Shown piece by piece: positions 1 to 12,308 of a stretch of DNA of 64,000 bases. The DNA is from Membranipora membranacea. Its lineage: Eukaryota; Bryozoa; Gymnolaemata; Cheilostomatida; Membraniporidae. Each line of letters opens with the position of its first letter. Positions within the stretch are counted from its first letter, which is position 1. Made by a program: the position numbers and the translations under genes. The notes under the pieces are model-generated. The model saw only the letters and a list, made by a program, of their open reading frames with translations. It was not told the origin of the DNA and made no database searches. The DNA is taken from positions 15,009,001 to 15,073,000 of the forward strand of contig OU612067.1 in the NCBI GenBank assembly GCA_914767715.1, read 5' to 3'.

Positions 1-52
1 TGAATACTTGATCTGACGGCTTGTAAAAAGCAAAAATAATGTAGGTACTCAC

Positions 53-182
53 CATGTTTTGGATCGCCATTGTCCTTTGAGCCAAGTTTCAGTGATACTC
101 CTGACATATTGTATGTGACCTGACTGAGAGCTTTAGTTATGTCATATTTGTCTCCATCTACCTCCGTTGCTGTCTCAGGCAT
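53..182 (-). CDS. First coding exon of an unrecognised gene (partial, runs off left edge)
   Basis: On the minus strand an ATG at 182 opens a 43-codon frame that ends at a strong donor (CATG|gtgagt at 53/52), in phase 1. The peptide starts MPETATEVDGDKYDITKALS and continues hydrophilic, with no signal peptide or membrane segment. The sharp donor and the open frame support a real N-terminal exon; the rest of the gene lies to the left of the window. I do not recognise the family. The stretch upstream of the ATG (183-500) shows no TATA box or other clear promoter sign. Confidence 0.5.
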
Positions 183-3100
183 GTTAACAACTACTACTCA
201 GGAACAGCACCAATAACCTTGAAATGTGCGGCAGCCTATCAGGAGTTATGAAAAGAGGGACCGTGCACCAACACCATCGCTCAACAACTGATCTGCAATT
301 AAATAAGTCCCTGGATTATTATGATTTCATCATTTGGTTGATATTCGGAAGCTATTGAACTTTTATCACCATTGAAAAGGACATTTCACTAAATGGCAAT
401 AATAACAACTGAGCAGCAGTGATTCAAGTCCAAATAGCCTGTGGTACTACCAGCAATTTGCTGATTGGACATTGGGACGCGTATCCAAACTGGAATGTTA
501 ATAATTGCAGCAGATTTGTGGAAAGCGTGCTGAGCAAAAACTCAGATCTGACAGATAGCCGGTGCTCTCTATCAAATCACAGTACATGATAGTGGTGGAA
601 TGCTGTGGTTTAAAAATTACAATTTCCAACAGTTTAAATGTTCAAAAAATATCTTTGATCTGTTGAAAGACTGGCCATTGTAATAAAAGAGATTAGGCTA
701 CCTATCTACCCTAGAGAAGTAACCATCAGCTAGGGTATAGTTTAGCTAGTCTGTGGGCGATTTTTATAGCAGCTAGCACCAATTTTCACTAGCTGATGTG
801 TTGATATAAAGTTATGAATTTGAGTGAATGTTAGCTAGTCTTAAATATCAATATTTTAAGCGAGTGCAAATGGCCATCTTCATTTTGCTCCTCTGGGGCA
901 TGAAAAAAATCTTAAATCCTACTGGATCAAAATATTATGAGAACACAGCAAAAACACAAATAATGCGAAACAGGGAATGAAACGTGAAGCTAGTGTAACA
1001 GTGGTGAAGTTTCTCCACTGCACACAATTGTGATCTTCACTCTACTCTCCAGGGTATTTTATTAAAAATTTTGAAAACTGACAGCAGAAAGACAAATAGT
1101 GGCATGAAATGAGAAGCCAGATAAGAAGGCTATAAGACTTTTGAAGTTTCTCCACTGCAGAAAATAACAACCAGCAGAAATAAATTAATGCATGCCAGTG
1201 GTAACTAAGAAGCCCACCCTCTCACCAACTACTATCATCGTAGCCATAAAAACAACCCATCAATCACTACAGCATTAAGCTGCTGGTTAATTCAGATAAA
1301 TGTGTAAACCACCTACTACAGGCAAAAGTGAAGAGTGAAAATTGAGCTCTTGAGCCTGACAAAGGCTGGGAGTGCCCCTTTGTTGCATTTACAGCTTACT
1401 AACAGAAATGATAAGGCAATATCAAATCAAGGCATTATTATACCCCGAATTATCATCATTGTTTGCATTAAGCCACACAAATGTGTAGAGCATGAGGTGA
1501 ACATGCTCCATGCCAGCTGATGGCCATACGCAACCCCAGCATCAGCTGATCACCAAAATACAAACATACACGCTAACTTGAGTGTTTCCGATAAATATCG
1601 TTAAACGGTGAATTGAAGCTCTTGCCCCTAATGTACAGTGCATGGGTCTGCAAATTCTATCAGCTACATTATTCTTGTATAATCAGCAAAAGTGAAATAC
1701 TATATTTCATTTTTAAACACAAATAATGCAATGAGTGTGAACACAACCGCAGAGCAGTAGCTATTTTCGAATACTGCACCTCTGCTGAATAAGTTTGTTC
1801 AAGGAGTTAAATGACAACCTAAGGACATTTTTCTCTATCATGTACATGGCTCGAAATTTGTTCCGGCCAAATCTTGCGCCCACAGAATATAGGATATTTG
1901 ACTTATTAATCTCTCACCACCCTATAAGCCAGGTTTTACAGCTAAGAACTAAACTTATGGTGTTGTGGGGTGTACTTTGTATGTGAATTGTTAATTAATT
2001 ATGCGAGAGGACAATGACCAAAGTTGTTCTAATGATGTCGAAAATATTTCTTTTACCAGACCATGGAAGAGAGTTAAACACTCCACTACTATCCTGGGTT
2101 CCTTCAAGTGTCAAACGATTAGTTGGAACTCTCAAATCCTAGATGATCCAATACACACCACCTCCGATTTGGGTATTACCTTGCAGGTGAGGATGAATCA
2201 CAGCAGCACACATTGCAAGCACTTCAGCAGAGAATTTGTCAAACATCATTGAATTTAGTGAGCAAGAACCAGAGACTTAAGACAGGGAGAATCCTCCCTG
2301 CTCAAATTGACCTCTCAAAAGTATATGCAATATTGGATGCACACATACACACTAGCCCGGGCAGGGTACATGTCAGGAGTGAAAACGTCCTCGGTTGAAC
2401 TGTTGGGAAAGGGTTGATGATTCGATTAGCCATCAGTTAATACTGGACTGCCAACAAAAGTTAGGAGGACAAGACGATCACAGTCACAAGAGCTGGCAAC
2501 AGTCTACCTACTGTAACAGCACAGACAGTGCACCTCTACATGATGATGTGGTCTGGATGCTTGAAGTTGGCCTTGATTGAGTAGGGGCTCTCTGCTAGCA
2601 TGCACCACCTTGTCTTACTCCAATTAATTTCAGCAATAACAACCAGATAGATGATACATACTAATGAATGCTGTACTCAATAGTACTTACTTACTCATAC
2701 TCAGTTACAGGACCTGGCTGGTAGTGGAGTGGTACATCATGATGATGCTGCTTGCTTGCTTGCATGCAGCATAGCAAGCATAGGCATCTGGAGTTACAAG
2801 CATGTCCAGTATGGTGGTTGATACTGGACATGCTTGTAACTCCAGGCAGATGCCTATGAATAGTATGATAGCAAGCCCCAGCCCACAAGGTCCAGAGGGG
2901 ATCATTTTGGCATGTTGCAACAGTACCACCTAGTGCAAAGATCAAAACTAACTGGATACATGGGTCATATGTACCTATCAAAAGCTAGAGTGGTCTGCCT
3001 AAGGCTGATCTAGCTGTGCTTATTTGAATGCTTTGTGCTTTCTATCTGGAAAAAAATCCTGGGAGTGCTTTAAGTGTAGCGCAGTAAAACTAGTCTACTC

Positions 3101-4994
3101 ACATTTCAGCTGCTTTTGGAAATACATGTATGAGTTTCCATTTGTTTATTAAAAATTTCAGACTATTAATCTATCTTGGTAAAGTGAGGTAAAATAAAGC
3201 ACATTATAAATTAGCCAAAAATAATACAGATGCAGGTAATATAGTTAGATTAATGCAAAAGGAATTGACTCTTTGAATGTGGCATATAGTCACAGGACTA
3301 ATCAAGACAACAATTTAAGTTTGACAGAAGAACAGGTAAGTGTATGACCAGAAGGATGTTCTTAAGAGGCTTTGTAGTCGGATTTGGAAAAGAAATCATG
3401 CTAGGAAAACATGCTCATATATCTCTCCATGGATATGTCAGTCAATGATATGCAAGAAGCAGGGAATTTCTTAGTTATTTCTTCATTATAGATATGTTCT
3501 TCAACAGGAATTTAGAATCATAAAATTAATTAAATATATTATTTATTGATAATGTTTCATACTCATAGGTGGTTAGCATAATATGTATAGCGTAGTTTTC
3601 ATAATACTCTACTGTATAATATATAAATGTATCCGGATAAAAAGTCTACATTTGTGGTCAGGTAAAAATTGAAATTGCTTTTATACTATCTAAGATTATT
3701 TGTGCAAGAAGACATTAATTAAATGTAAGGAGAAAGGTCAAGTGGAACAAATGCCGTTTGCTATCCACTGACATATTACATTTGGGTATAGAGAGTGACA
3801 TCCTCAAGTTATGTGCTTACCCCTATCCGGTTGCTCCATTCTCGATTTATATTTTGACCTACTTTTTTTCATCTCTTACATCAGTGGCTATTGATTAGAA
3901 GTTTTTGTCTTCAAGCAAGGAGTTAGAGTTGTCTCTAATTCCTTGCTTCAATTAAATCTGTATGCCAACCATTGAGACGGTTAAACAAAAACCTAACCTT
4001 ATGGAGCGCATGTATAGTTGTATGCTTGGTGAATAGTGATGATAGGCTGTCTTGGCAAACTTTGTTGAACTTTCCGTACCATACAAACATGTTCTGCATG
4101 GTGTTCCTAAATCTACTCACTTTCAGCTTACAGAATAAGATTGCAAATTAAATGCTCCGCTTGTTGTCTCAGTGGTAAAAAACCTGGGTGGCTGAAAATT
4201 CACCATTTACCGTTTACACAATTCCTCAGCATCAATTAGTTTGCAACATTCTAGTGAGTCACGCCACGTCAGACATTTTCCAGAACCACTTTGTTCATTA
4301 AGAAATCACATAGGCCTAAGGCTGTCACATCCTGAGTTGACTGAGGCCAACTGAAATTGCACTTCAAAATCAAATTTTAAATATTCATAACTGTGTATAA
4401 ACAAACAGTTCGCAGGGTTGTCGTCACAGAGGCAGTGAGATCACAACTCCCATATTACTCTCTTATGTCATTATAGGCGGGGAGTTTGTGACCAACCCCC
4501 TGCTGTAGAGATGTTAAACCATAGGCATATCTTTGGCTTCTCCTATAGTGTAAACTTGATGGAAACAGACATTTTTTTTCAATGAACAACACTCATGTAT
4601 GAGCCCAACAGTTGCAGACGTTTCTATTAAGTAAATGAAGTAAGGGAAAGAACTGGACAAGTGTCAATATTAAATGCTAAATAAATCCTGTAGAAGGATT
4701 CGTGTGAATCTGTTTAATAACTCCTACCTTACAGTTCACAGTTTCTGCAATCTTTTCATAGAAAAACATGCATGAGAAGTTGCCTGAGATTAAAATTAAC
4801 ATATAGCTCCATTCAAAGCTACTGGCTAGATGTTTTGATGCCACAATTCTCTATTTAATTTTTTTACTGGGTGGCTATGCTGGGCAAAGCCCAGCTGTGG
4901 CAGCAGTGGTTTAATATATAAGATCTAGATATAACAAAGCTCTCACAACGCCGAATAACAATGAAATATTATTGTGATCATTCTTTGTTTTGTA
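183..4994. other. Intergenic region between the left-edge gene and the fukutin-like gene
   Basis: Nothing in this 4.8 kb codes convincingly: open frames are short, unspliced and without recognisable residues. It holds a 35-bp-arm inverted repeat (2779-2859), listed separately, and a smaller one near 3905-3950. The last bases before the fukutin ATG form a 3' splice site (tttgttttgtag ending about 4995), so part of this region is probably the intron behind a non-coding first exon. Confidence 0.5.
2779..2859. repeat. Long inverted repeat (hairpin), arms about 35 bp
   Basis: Arm one (2779-2812) and arm two (2821-2859) are reverse complements around an 8-base loop (GGTGGTTG). They differ mainly by a short insertion, CAG, in the second arm. 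The 8-mer ATAGCAAG occurs shortly outside each arm, which hints at an extended repeat or an old target duplication. It is probably a small foldback element. No coding potential. Confidence 0.7.
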
Positions 4995-5009
4995 GGTTGA
5001 TAAGGCGAT

Positions 5010-6410
5010 ATGGAGAAGAAAAAGAGTAAATGTATGTTTACTCGAAAGCGCATCCTTGGCTGTCTCGCTCTATTCATTACCATCTCACTAACTGTACAAG
5101 TATACATATACTTGAGTGCTCCAAAGCTTCATCCAATAGATGAGGCAAGAGTCAAGTCCCGAGCTTACAACACTGTCGCTAACTTTCTAAAGATTTGTGA
5201 TGCTGCAGGAGTACCCTGCATCTTAGCAGATACGTATATACTGCAGGGTATAGTTGATGAGACCTGGGAAGACGCTAAGAGTCCGTGCAGGTTCATGTGC
5301 AAGAATCACATCTACACCTTCGCAGTAAGAGATAGAGACTATGACGATATAAAAATGATAGTATTGCGTAAAATGATCGAAAATGGATTCAAAGTATTTG
5401 TAAGGTATGCGAGCAAACAAGATGAAATGGGAGGTGGCGTTCCGACTCACATCAACTTACGAGATCATGAGAATCACGCAATCCATTTGGTCATCTTACA
5501 TCACAGAAAGGGGACTCTACCTCAATCAAAGGGCTGGTGGTGGTATGGTTCTAATCCTGATGATCAGTACGGTAAAGAATTCACTCAACATGAAGGAGCG
5601 TTGGATGAGTTTGAGTACGAGTTCAGAGCCACCCTGGACGGGATAGATCTTTATATGCCACATTACCCTAAGAAGTTCATAGAGATGTATGACAACTCTC
5701 GATTCATTCCTTGTAACGCAACAAGAGCCGCAGAGTTTCATAAACTTTATCCTAAGGATGAAAAGAAAAATGCGACAGCTTTCAGGGAGAATGGTGCCAA
5801 GGTTTTACAACTTATCAAATCACGTCTTGATGACTTTGATGTGCCCTTTTGGCTGAGTAGCGGTACACTGCTAGGCTGGTACAGGCAGTGTGACTTTATT
5901 GTATATAGTGGTGATGTTGATGTAGGAGTCTTCATCAAAGATCACGATCAGGATCTGCTTCATAAACTACTGAAGTCTTCATTATCACTAGAACATAAGT
6001 TTGGAAGATATGAGGATAGCCTTCAATACGCTTTCCACATGGGTAAACTAAAACTGGACATTTTCTTCTTTTACGAAGACAAGTTTCTTAAAAAATACTG
6101 GAACGGGGGAACAGACTATGATAGTGGGGCCAAGTATAGATATCTATTTGATAAGTTTACCCTCTGCTGGACAGAGTTCTTTGGGATGAAGTTCAGAGTG
6201 CCATGTGAGACAGAGCAATATGTTAAAGCTAACTACGGAGATAATTGGTTTAGCCCTGTGAAGAAATGGGATTGGAGGCATTCACCGCCCAACTCAGTAC
6301 CTAACGGTTATTGGGACGATGAGGAAATGAATGAAGTTATACAACTGTGGGATGCCAAAGGCAAGAGAATCCCTCTTGAGTGGGAATCGGATCGGAAGGA
6401 GGAATTATAG
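5010..6410 (+). CDS. FKTN: Fukutin-like ribitol-phosphate transferase
   Basis: A single uninterrupted 466-codon ORF, close to the 461 residues of human fukutin. Fukutin is a Golgi type II membrane enzyme that adds ribitol-5-phosphate to the O-mannosyl glycan of alpha-dystroglycan. Residues 1-13 are basic, 14-35 form a hydrophobic signal anchor, and a lumenal domain follows. The family core is visible at about 278-310: FWLSSGTLLGWYRQCDF followed by the metal-binding pair in GDVDVGV (D302, D304), as in LicD/fukutin nucleotidyltransferases. The C-terminal part is Trp/Tyr rich (WFSPVKKWDWRHSPPNS), as in the family. A 3' splice site sits about 15 bases before the ATG, so the 5' UTR is spliced while the coding part has no intron, unlike the many-exon vertebrate gene. 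FKRP is less likely given length and core sequence. Confidence 0.9.
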   Translation: MEKKKSKCMFTRKRILGCLALFITISLTVQVYIYLSAPKLHPIDEARVKSRAYNTVANFLKICDAAGVPCILADTYILQGIVDETWEDAKSPCRFMCKNHIYTFAVRDRDYDDIKMIVLRKMIENGFKVFVRYASKQDEMGGGVPTHINLRDHENHAIHLVILHHRKGTLPQSKGWWWYGSNPDDQYGKEFTQHEGALDEFEYEFRATLDGIDLYMPHYPKKFIEMYDNSRFIPCNATRAAEFHKLYPKDEKKNATAFRENGAKVLQLIKSRLDDFDVPFWLSSGTLLGWYRQCDFIVYSGDVDVGVFIKDHDQDLLHKLLKSSLSLEHKFGRYEDSLQYAFHMGKLKLDIFFFYEDKFLKKYWNGGTDYDSGAKYRYLFDKFTLCWTEFFGMKFRVPCETEQYVKANYGDNWFSPVKKWDWRHSPPNSVPNGYWDDEEMNEVIQLWDAKGKRIPLEWESDRKEEL

Positions 6411-6652
6411 CAATCATAGCGAGGAGGATATTTACCCTTCACTGCGACAACTTGTTTTGACATAAGTGTACATTCCATTTTCTAGCTGACTTTTGTAATC
6501 AACTTCTACCAACATGCCAAAGGCCCGCATAGGTATTTCTTTGTACATTTTTTGTTTTGTCTAATTTCTATTGCTTGATTACAGTTTTCAATGACAATTG
6601 CAGTTCATGTAGTTTTCACTCACTGCTTGTGATTTATCATGTTAAGTGTATC

Positions 6653-6658
6653 AATAAA
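6653..6658 (+). terminator. Poly(A) signal AATAAA of the fukutin-like gene
   Basis: AATAAA lies about 240 bases after the fukutin stop codon, in an AT-rich stretch on the same strand, with no better candidate between. It gives a short 3' UTR. Confidence 0.6.
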
Positions 6659-6659
6659 A

Positions 6660-7641
6660 ATTAAATAACAATCAGGACAGCTTCGTGTGATATTACACAT
6701 GCGAAGACACAATAATTGATACAGTAAAGCACATTTTACAACCAAAGTAGGATTTGTCTGCCCATTCACAAAAAGCGGATAACTATATCCAGTCATCAAG
6801 CACTGGGCTGGGAATCCAGAGTGATTCCCTCAATTCTCTGGTTGCAGTTTTTAGAACAGAGACACCATAATCTACAAACAGTTACACATTTCTGACGATT
6901 TAGCTTAAGTTTCTGAGCAGCCTTGCACTTCATCCATTGCGACTAGTGGATAATGAAGGTGCAATCCCCTTTTTCATTTAAAAACCAGATTTGAACTAGT
7001 TGTCATAGAGAATCAGTTGGAATTCACGCCTGGTACTGGAGGCATTCCCGGTAGGGATATTTTGAGAAACTATGCCAATTCAAACTAAAAATGGATGGAC
7101 AGCAAGCTAGACTGTCACTGACTGACATCAAGGAGTTAGATTTAGTGTCTCTTACTCCATGCTGACATCAAAAGGATATGCTGGTTGCAGAAAATCATAG
7201 TATTTATTTATTATGTAAGATGTACACGTGTATAAAATATAACAGATCATCATGACTAGAATTTAAAGCGTTCTTATCTCAGCTCCACTTATTATGCAAC
7301 AAATTGTCACAGAAACGTTTCAAGTTTGTGTCATAGACTCAATAAATATGGTTTGTCTACATTAAAAGTTGCCCATAACATAGAGATTTTAAAACACTCA
7401 GTGGTAGAGAATCACATTTCTAATTTGAATGAAAAATTGTATTGCGAATATTTTTGAAAAAAAACTGAAATTATTCTAATTTGAGCTAAGGTGACATAAC
7501 ACACCATGTAGGCTGACTAGATTGGAAAGATTTGTGGTTGAACACATTACAGCTTTGTAAGCATAAAAATCTTATTGCATAGCTAGAAAATATACCTATA
7601 AAAATGGCTCTTATTGTAAGCAGGGTCTCCCTGTTGTAAGA
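6660..7641. other. Convergent intergenic region, fukutin-like / PLA2G12-like
   Basis: Both neighbours end here. A minus-strand AATAAA (plus TTTATT at 7203-7208) lies about 430 bases beyond the PLA2 stop and could be its poly(A) signal. A weak inverted repeat lies near 7130-7170. No gene seen. Confidence 0.4.
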
Positions 7642-10600
7642 CTATAGCTCATCATGATCGTCTCCATCTAAATCATCATCTCTCACACATACACAAGCTT
7701 GTTCCTGTGCTTTCTTGAAGGGTTCACAGCCTAATAGCTTTGTACTCTGATACATCATAGTGCCAATGCCTTGGCATGCTAAAATGGAAATGAGTTGTAA
7801 TTGTGTTTCGAAATAGGATAGCAAAGTATGCCTTAGCTTAAATAACTAAATCACATAAGAAGAGACGCCAAAAAAAGCCTGTGGTCCAATTTAAACAACT
7901 TTCGCATTGACACTCAGTATTAAGAGATAGCTTGGCAAGGACACATCAGCTGTCTGTCTATGAGATGTGCCAATACCATGATTTAATAATTGGTACGATT
8001 GGCATGGGAGGATGGTAAAAAGGAACCAATATTTAAATGCTATAGGTATGAAATTTTGATAACATATCAGTTTAGAACAAGGACTGGTGCTGTGAGTTTT
8101 GTGTGTAACAGGCATAAATTTCAACATAATTTGTTAGAAAAAATTTCAAAACAAATAATGAACTTGGAAAGCTTTTCCTATTCACAAATCTATAAAAAAT
8201 ATTGATGTCTCTTTGAAATTATCTGGTATAAATAACTCTGTTACATTTCCCAGGGTTGCCGAGTTTGAAAAATGTCTATTATACCTTGTAATGCCTCTTC
8301 TATCTTGCTGCTGTCATGTGACTCCGCGACATCTTTACCGGCAGCTTCAGCGCACATATTATTGATACACTGCTGAAACTCCACATCACACAATGTTCTG
8401 TTAGCTTTACACGTATCATAACATATGTCATGATCATTGCAACACCCACTGATCTGTGGCAAATCTGTCAGATTTATCTATGAAAAGAAGATAAGAGATT
8501 TTGTGATGGTTAAATGATGGTATCACCCATACTTTTCTCTAGGAGATATGGGGAGCTAGCGACTGACACTTGAATTTGACTCGCTTACCTACTTACTTAC
8601 AAGAACTAGTCTTGAGGTACAGCCAAATCAATGACAGTATTTATCAGTATTATTTATCAATGGGTATATTTATCAACGACAGCCACATCAGACAGTATTT
8701 ATAATCTTTGGCCACATCATTTAGATACCTCTAAACCTCAACAAACAAACAACAAACATACATATTTGGAAAGCCTGCCTTCCTAATAAACTAATCTTTT
8801 TCATACAGAATAAACCAATGTTTGTAGAACTATCACTATTTGCACTCAAACATAGTGAATTGGTGCAAGGTGCCATACCAGGCTGAAAGCCCCTGTAGTT
8901 AACACATTAGGAGATCTATAATTTACTTGCAGACAAATACTTTGGGAGTTATCTCCTTTAAGGTAAGATAACGCAACTTGGTAGTCTAACAAGTCTGGAG
9001 CAATGTAACCCTCCCTGATATAAGAGTGCGATTGGCAACACTGCCACAATGTCGCTTCATCATAATATTAGTATATACTAATATATATATTATATATATG
9101 TGGGTGTATACATACCTCAGCTCCCATTGAACCACAGCCATTGAATGACGGAACATGTCCTTCTCGGTCTATAAGGGTTTCACCTGTAATAATAGATAAT
9201 CAACCTTTGTCAAGTCTAATATACTATGACAAGCAGCCTATTCCAAGTGCTAATTGATCTTCCCAGGGCAGATGTTATGATTGATGGTAGAGCTAGAGTG
9301 TTTGGAGAGGTTTACTGAGCCACACAAAGATTTGACCTAACCAATCCCCTGGAATGAATTTTTTTTTAAGTCTCATGTGTGGGTTAAAAGGGGGTTAAAA
9401 TCGTAAGTTCTGTCTCAGGACAAAAACTGAGAAATGAGGGTGCCTTAGGGGCGCGGCCGCCATATTCGGCGCCAAGTTGCTCTCAGTTTGCAGGCAGGTC
9501 GGAGCACACCTGGGGTGTCAAATGAACCCATTAGTCAGTAGACTGTAGCAGGATTCTAACCCATGACCTCAAACACTATCGTGTATTAGAAGGCAGGTTT
9601 AGCTTTACGAATATGCAATCAACTAGAAAGAACCAAAGAACAGTAAATTTGTCTTGTTCCACAAGCTTAAAACATTCGAGCATAGATTCAAATTTGTAAA
9701 ATGGAGATGTGTTTCACATTTGAGCCGTTTGACTGATGGGCTATTGTATATGCCTACCAGTAAAAATCATGTTGTTTTCTCAAATTCTTATCTAATACTG
9801 CAAATCACAACTGGCATCATGGTATGTCTGTTTGAATATGACATGAAGTGCTACTAGCGGCATGCTATCGTAAATAACTGCAACAACAATCGCGTTTTCA
9901 GGTTGAAATCTTCATCGTGAACCGTCGTAAACTGCTTGACAATAGGTTATATCTCTATATTGTAACATCTACATCATATATCATCCCATGCTATGTCATG
10001 AAGAATGGAGTTGTTACCATCAATAAACACATGCCGTGAGAGAAAACAAAGGCCGCCACATCTTATCTTAGGATTAACTAAAGGGTTATTATCAAAATAA
10101 CAGTAATTTGTCATGAAAACCTGTGAATGCATGATTTCACTGCTACGTGAACCTCAAATTCTATTGTCACTTAGGCAATAAAACTTTCCTAAATATATAT
10201 ATGAGGGGCTTGATTGTCTCACTCAAATAATTGGAACAAAATGTGGTAATGTCATGATGTCATGCGACAATACAAATACTCGCCATCTTCACCTGCCTTC
10301 ATATACATCAGAAGGAGCTAAATCTCTAAACATTTTTGCTACAACTATACAACTATGTAATCAGTTTCCTAAATGTCATTTGAAGATGGTGGTATGATGG
10401 CCAAAATACAACAAGGGATGCGTGTAATATCTATCAATCTTTATGCTATTGCATCATCATACAACAAATCAGTTATGTACACGTGTGTATAGTAGCACAA
10501 TTTAAAGACTCCTAGATTTAGCCTGGCTTAGTAGCGTTGTTTATACCTGGAAGTGCTCTGATGAGCTCATGGAATGGTACAAAGCAACGTAAATAAATGC

Positions 10601-12308
10601 TAGCAATATGATGCAAACGCAAATTTTGTTGCAACAAAGTTGACAGATAAAGCGAGGGTGATGGTGTAGAATAATAAATCACATTTGTCAAGCCATGCAA
10701 GCGTCTAAAACAAATTAACGAGCATCACAAATCATGTTGTGAAACTGCGCAAATTACCTCATCCGTAAATACACAGTTTTAAAAGTTCCTGGAATTCATT
10801 TGGCTATGATAATCCATTATTATTCTGAGAATACTTGTGCTGGTCATGAACAAAAATTTGAGAAACCTTTGATCTTTAATCCCTGAATAATTATGAGAAG
10901 AGAATAAGAATACCATGCATTGCAAATTTGAGTCAAATATTATTTACTGCTCCTTATTCAGTGAGCTGTAGAATCTTGTTTGCATGTGAGAAAGCCACAT
11001 TTATGTTCAGCTTCGTGCTCTGTTTATCTTCATTTTATCATCAAGAGCTGCGGCTTTAAAATCTGTACCTAAGTATTCATTCAGAATTAAAACGAACTAC
11101 GCTTGTGGCACTTCCAAGAAGAACAAGTGGGTTATCAAATTATTGTACAGTAGTAGGTGGGTAGCCTTCTTGTCCCATTTACTACCCACGCTGTAGTTCG
11201 ATTTTGATTCTGCTTGATTTATCTACAAGAGGGACATTTAGATAAAACTAAACCAATGTTCCATGGTTCTGCTTTATTGACCCGAACACCTCACTTATCT
11301 CGATTTATCTAAGGTGTGTTTTGTGTGATTTTGACAGTCACTACGTTGGTATAACATACCCTATGACCAAAGATGGCCTTGCGATTCAATTAGCCTCAAC
11401 ACAAGAGATTGCCCAGCTCATATATATATGACTTGAAACAACAACAACACACATGTTCAAAATTATGTATGTCTATTAATTATGCGAAAGCCCTCATATT
11501 CAAACAACATTTGCTTGTGTCAAATGGTAAGCAAGTAATAGTACGTGATTAATCTGTTGACAAATTCTTTGGCGTTTGGTAGCATTATTATGACGTATGC
11601 ACGAGGGTAAGTGTAGCTTGTCTAGGGAATGGACAGTGTTTCCAACATGGGACTTAGCCTGTCAAGATACTCTACATGATATCCTTCTCTAACTTTACCC
11701 GTACTTTCCATTATAATTTTAAGATGGGTCCAATAACGGACTGGATTTTCCATAATGAGAAAAAATTCAAGATCAATTCCGTTGATACGAAATAAAGAAA
11801 AACAAAAGAGTCTTTCTATACTTCAAAACAAAACCTTCATTCTATAACGCAAAATAACCAGAGCGCCGACAAGGCAGTTCCCATTCTCTGGTTTTCTGAA
11901 CAATACGCAGAAACTCCTTTTCATGTACCATATTGACAAACATTACAGCAAGGATTACGGATGGTATCAAACTTGTCGGCCGAAATACAAGATACGGTAA
12001 CTTTCAACAGTAATATACAGCATGCGTTAGAATAATGAATATCAGTAAGATTCCTGGAGTGATAGGCATACATACTACATAATCAATGAAGGAGTTTTTA
12101 CTCTTTTGATATTTATGTAACATACACTTAACTTACCTGGTGCACACTTTTTCCCACAGGTTCCATCAGCACCCCCAAACATATTCATCACAGATTGGAT
12201 CTCCTTCATAGCATCTCCTAGCTCCTCCATGTTTATTCCTAGGTCCAAGTCAAACCCAGCTGCCAGGTTAGTAAGTAAAATTGCTGATAGCACACTAAAG
12301 AGATTCAT
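7642..12308 (-). CDS. PLA2G12A: Group XII secretory phospholipase A2-like protein, with C-terminal HDEL
   Basis: Four coding exons on the minus strand: 12308-12137, 9183-9116, 8477-8285, 7778-7642. They join in phase to 189 codons, the length of human group XIIA PLA2. The enzyme hydrolyses the sn-2 ester of phospholipids with calcium. The start is the ATG at 12308, which begins a signal peptide (MNLFSVLSAILLTNLAAGFD); a 3' splice site 17 bases upstream shows a non-coding first exon. Exon 2 carries the group XII calcium-loop region (FNGCGSMGAE). Exon 3 carries the active site CCNDHDICYDTC, with catalytic His96 and Asp97, followed by the usual cysteines. Exon 4 ends CVCVRDDDLDGDDHDEL, an acidic tail closing on HDEL, a canonical ER-retrieval signal. 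The 3-kb first coding intron holds a probable SINE. Group XIIB members lack the catalytic His, so XIIA-type is the better call. Confidence 0.88.
9078..9099. repeat. AT dinucleotide tract
   Basis: An alternating TA/AT run directly downstream of the 68-base PLA2 exon (minus strand), inside the following intron. Simple microsatellite. Confidence 0.7.
9385..9620 (-). mobile_element. Probable tRNA-derived SINE, reverse orientation
   Basis: Read on the minus strand, the segment has a B-box-like sequence (GGGTTAGAATCC, plus about 9552-9563) in a tRNA-like setting. A GC-rich body follows (GGCGCCGAATATGGCGGCCG), unlike the surrounding AT-rich intron. The A box is degenerate. Base composition and the B box suggest a diverged SINE in the PLA2 intron; its ends and target duplication were not found. 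A similar GC-rich segment occurs near 63705-63800. Confidence 0.4.
11086..11207. repeat. Small inverted-repeat element (possible MITE)
   Basis: AAAACGAACTACGC on the left and GCTGTAGTTCGATTTT on the right are imperfect reverse complements about 120 bases apart. An inner pair, GTAGGTGGGTAG and CTACCCAC, lies between them. It looks like a small non-autonomous element in PLA2 intron 1. No target duplication was established. Confidence 0.35.
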
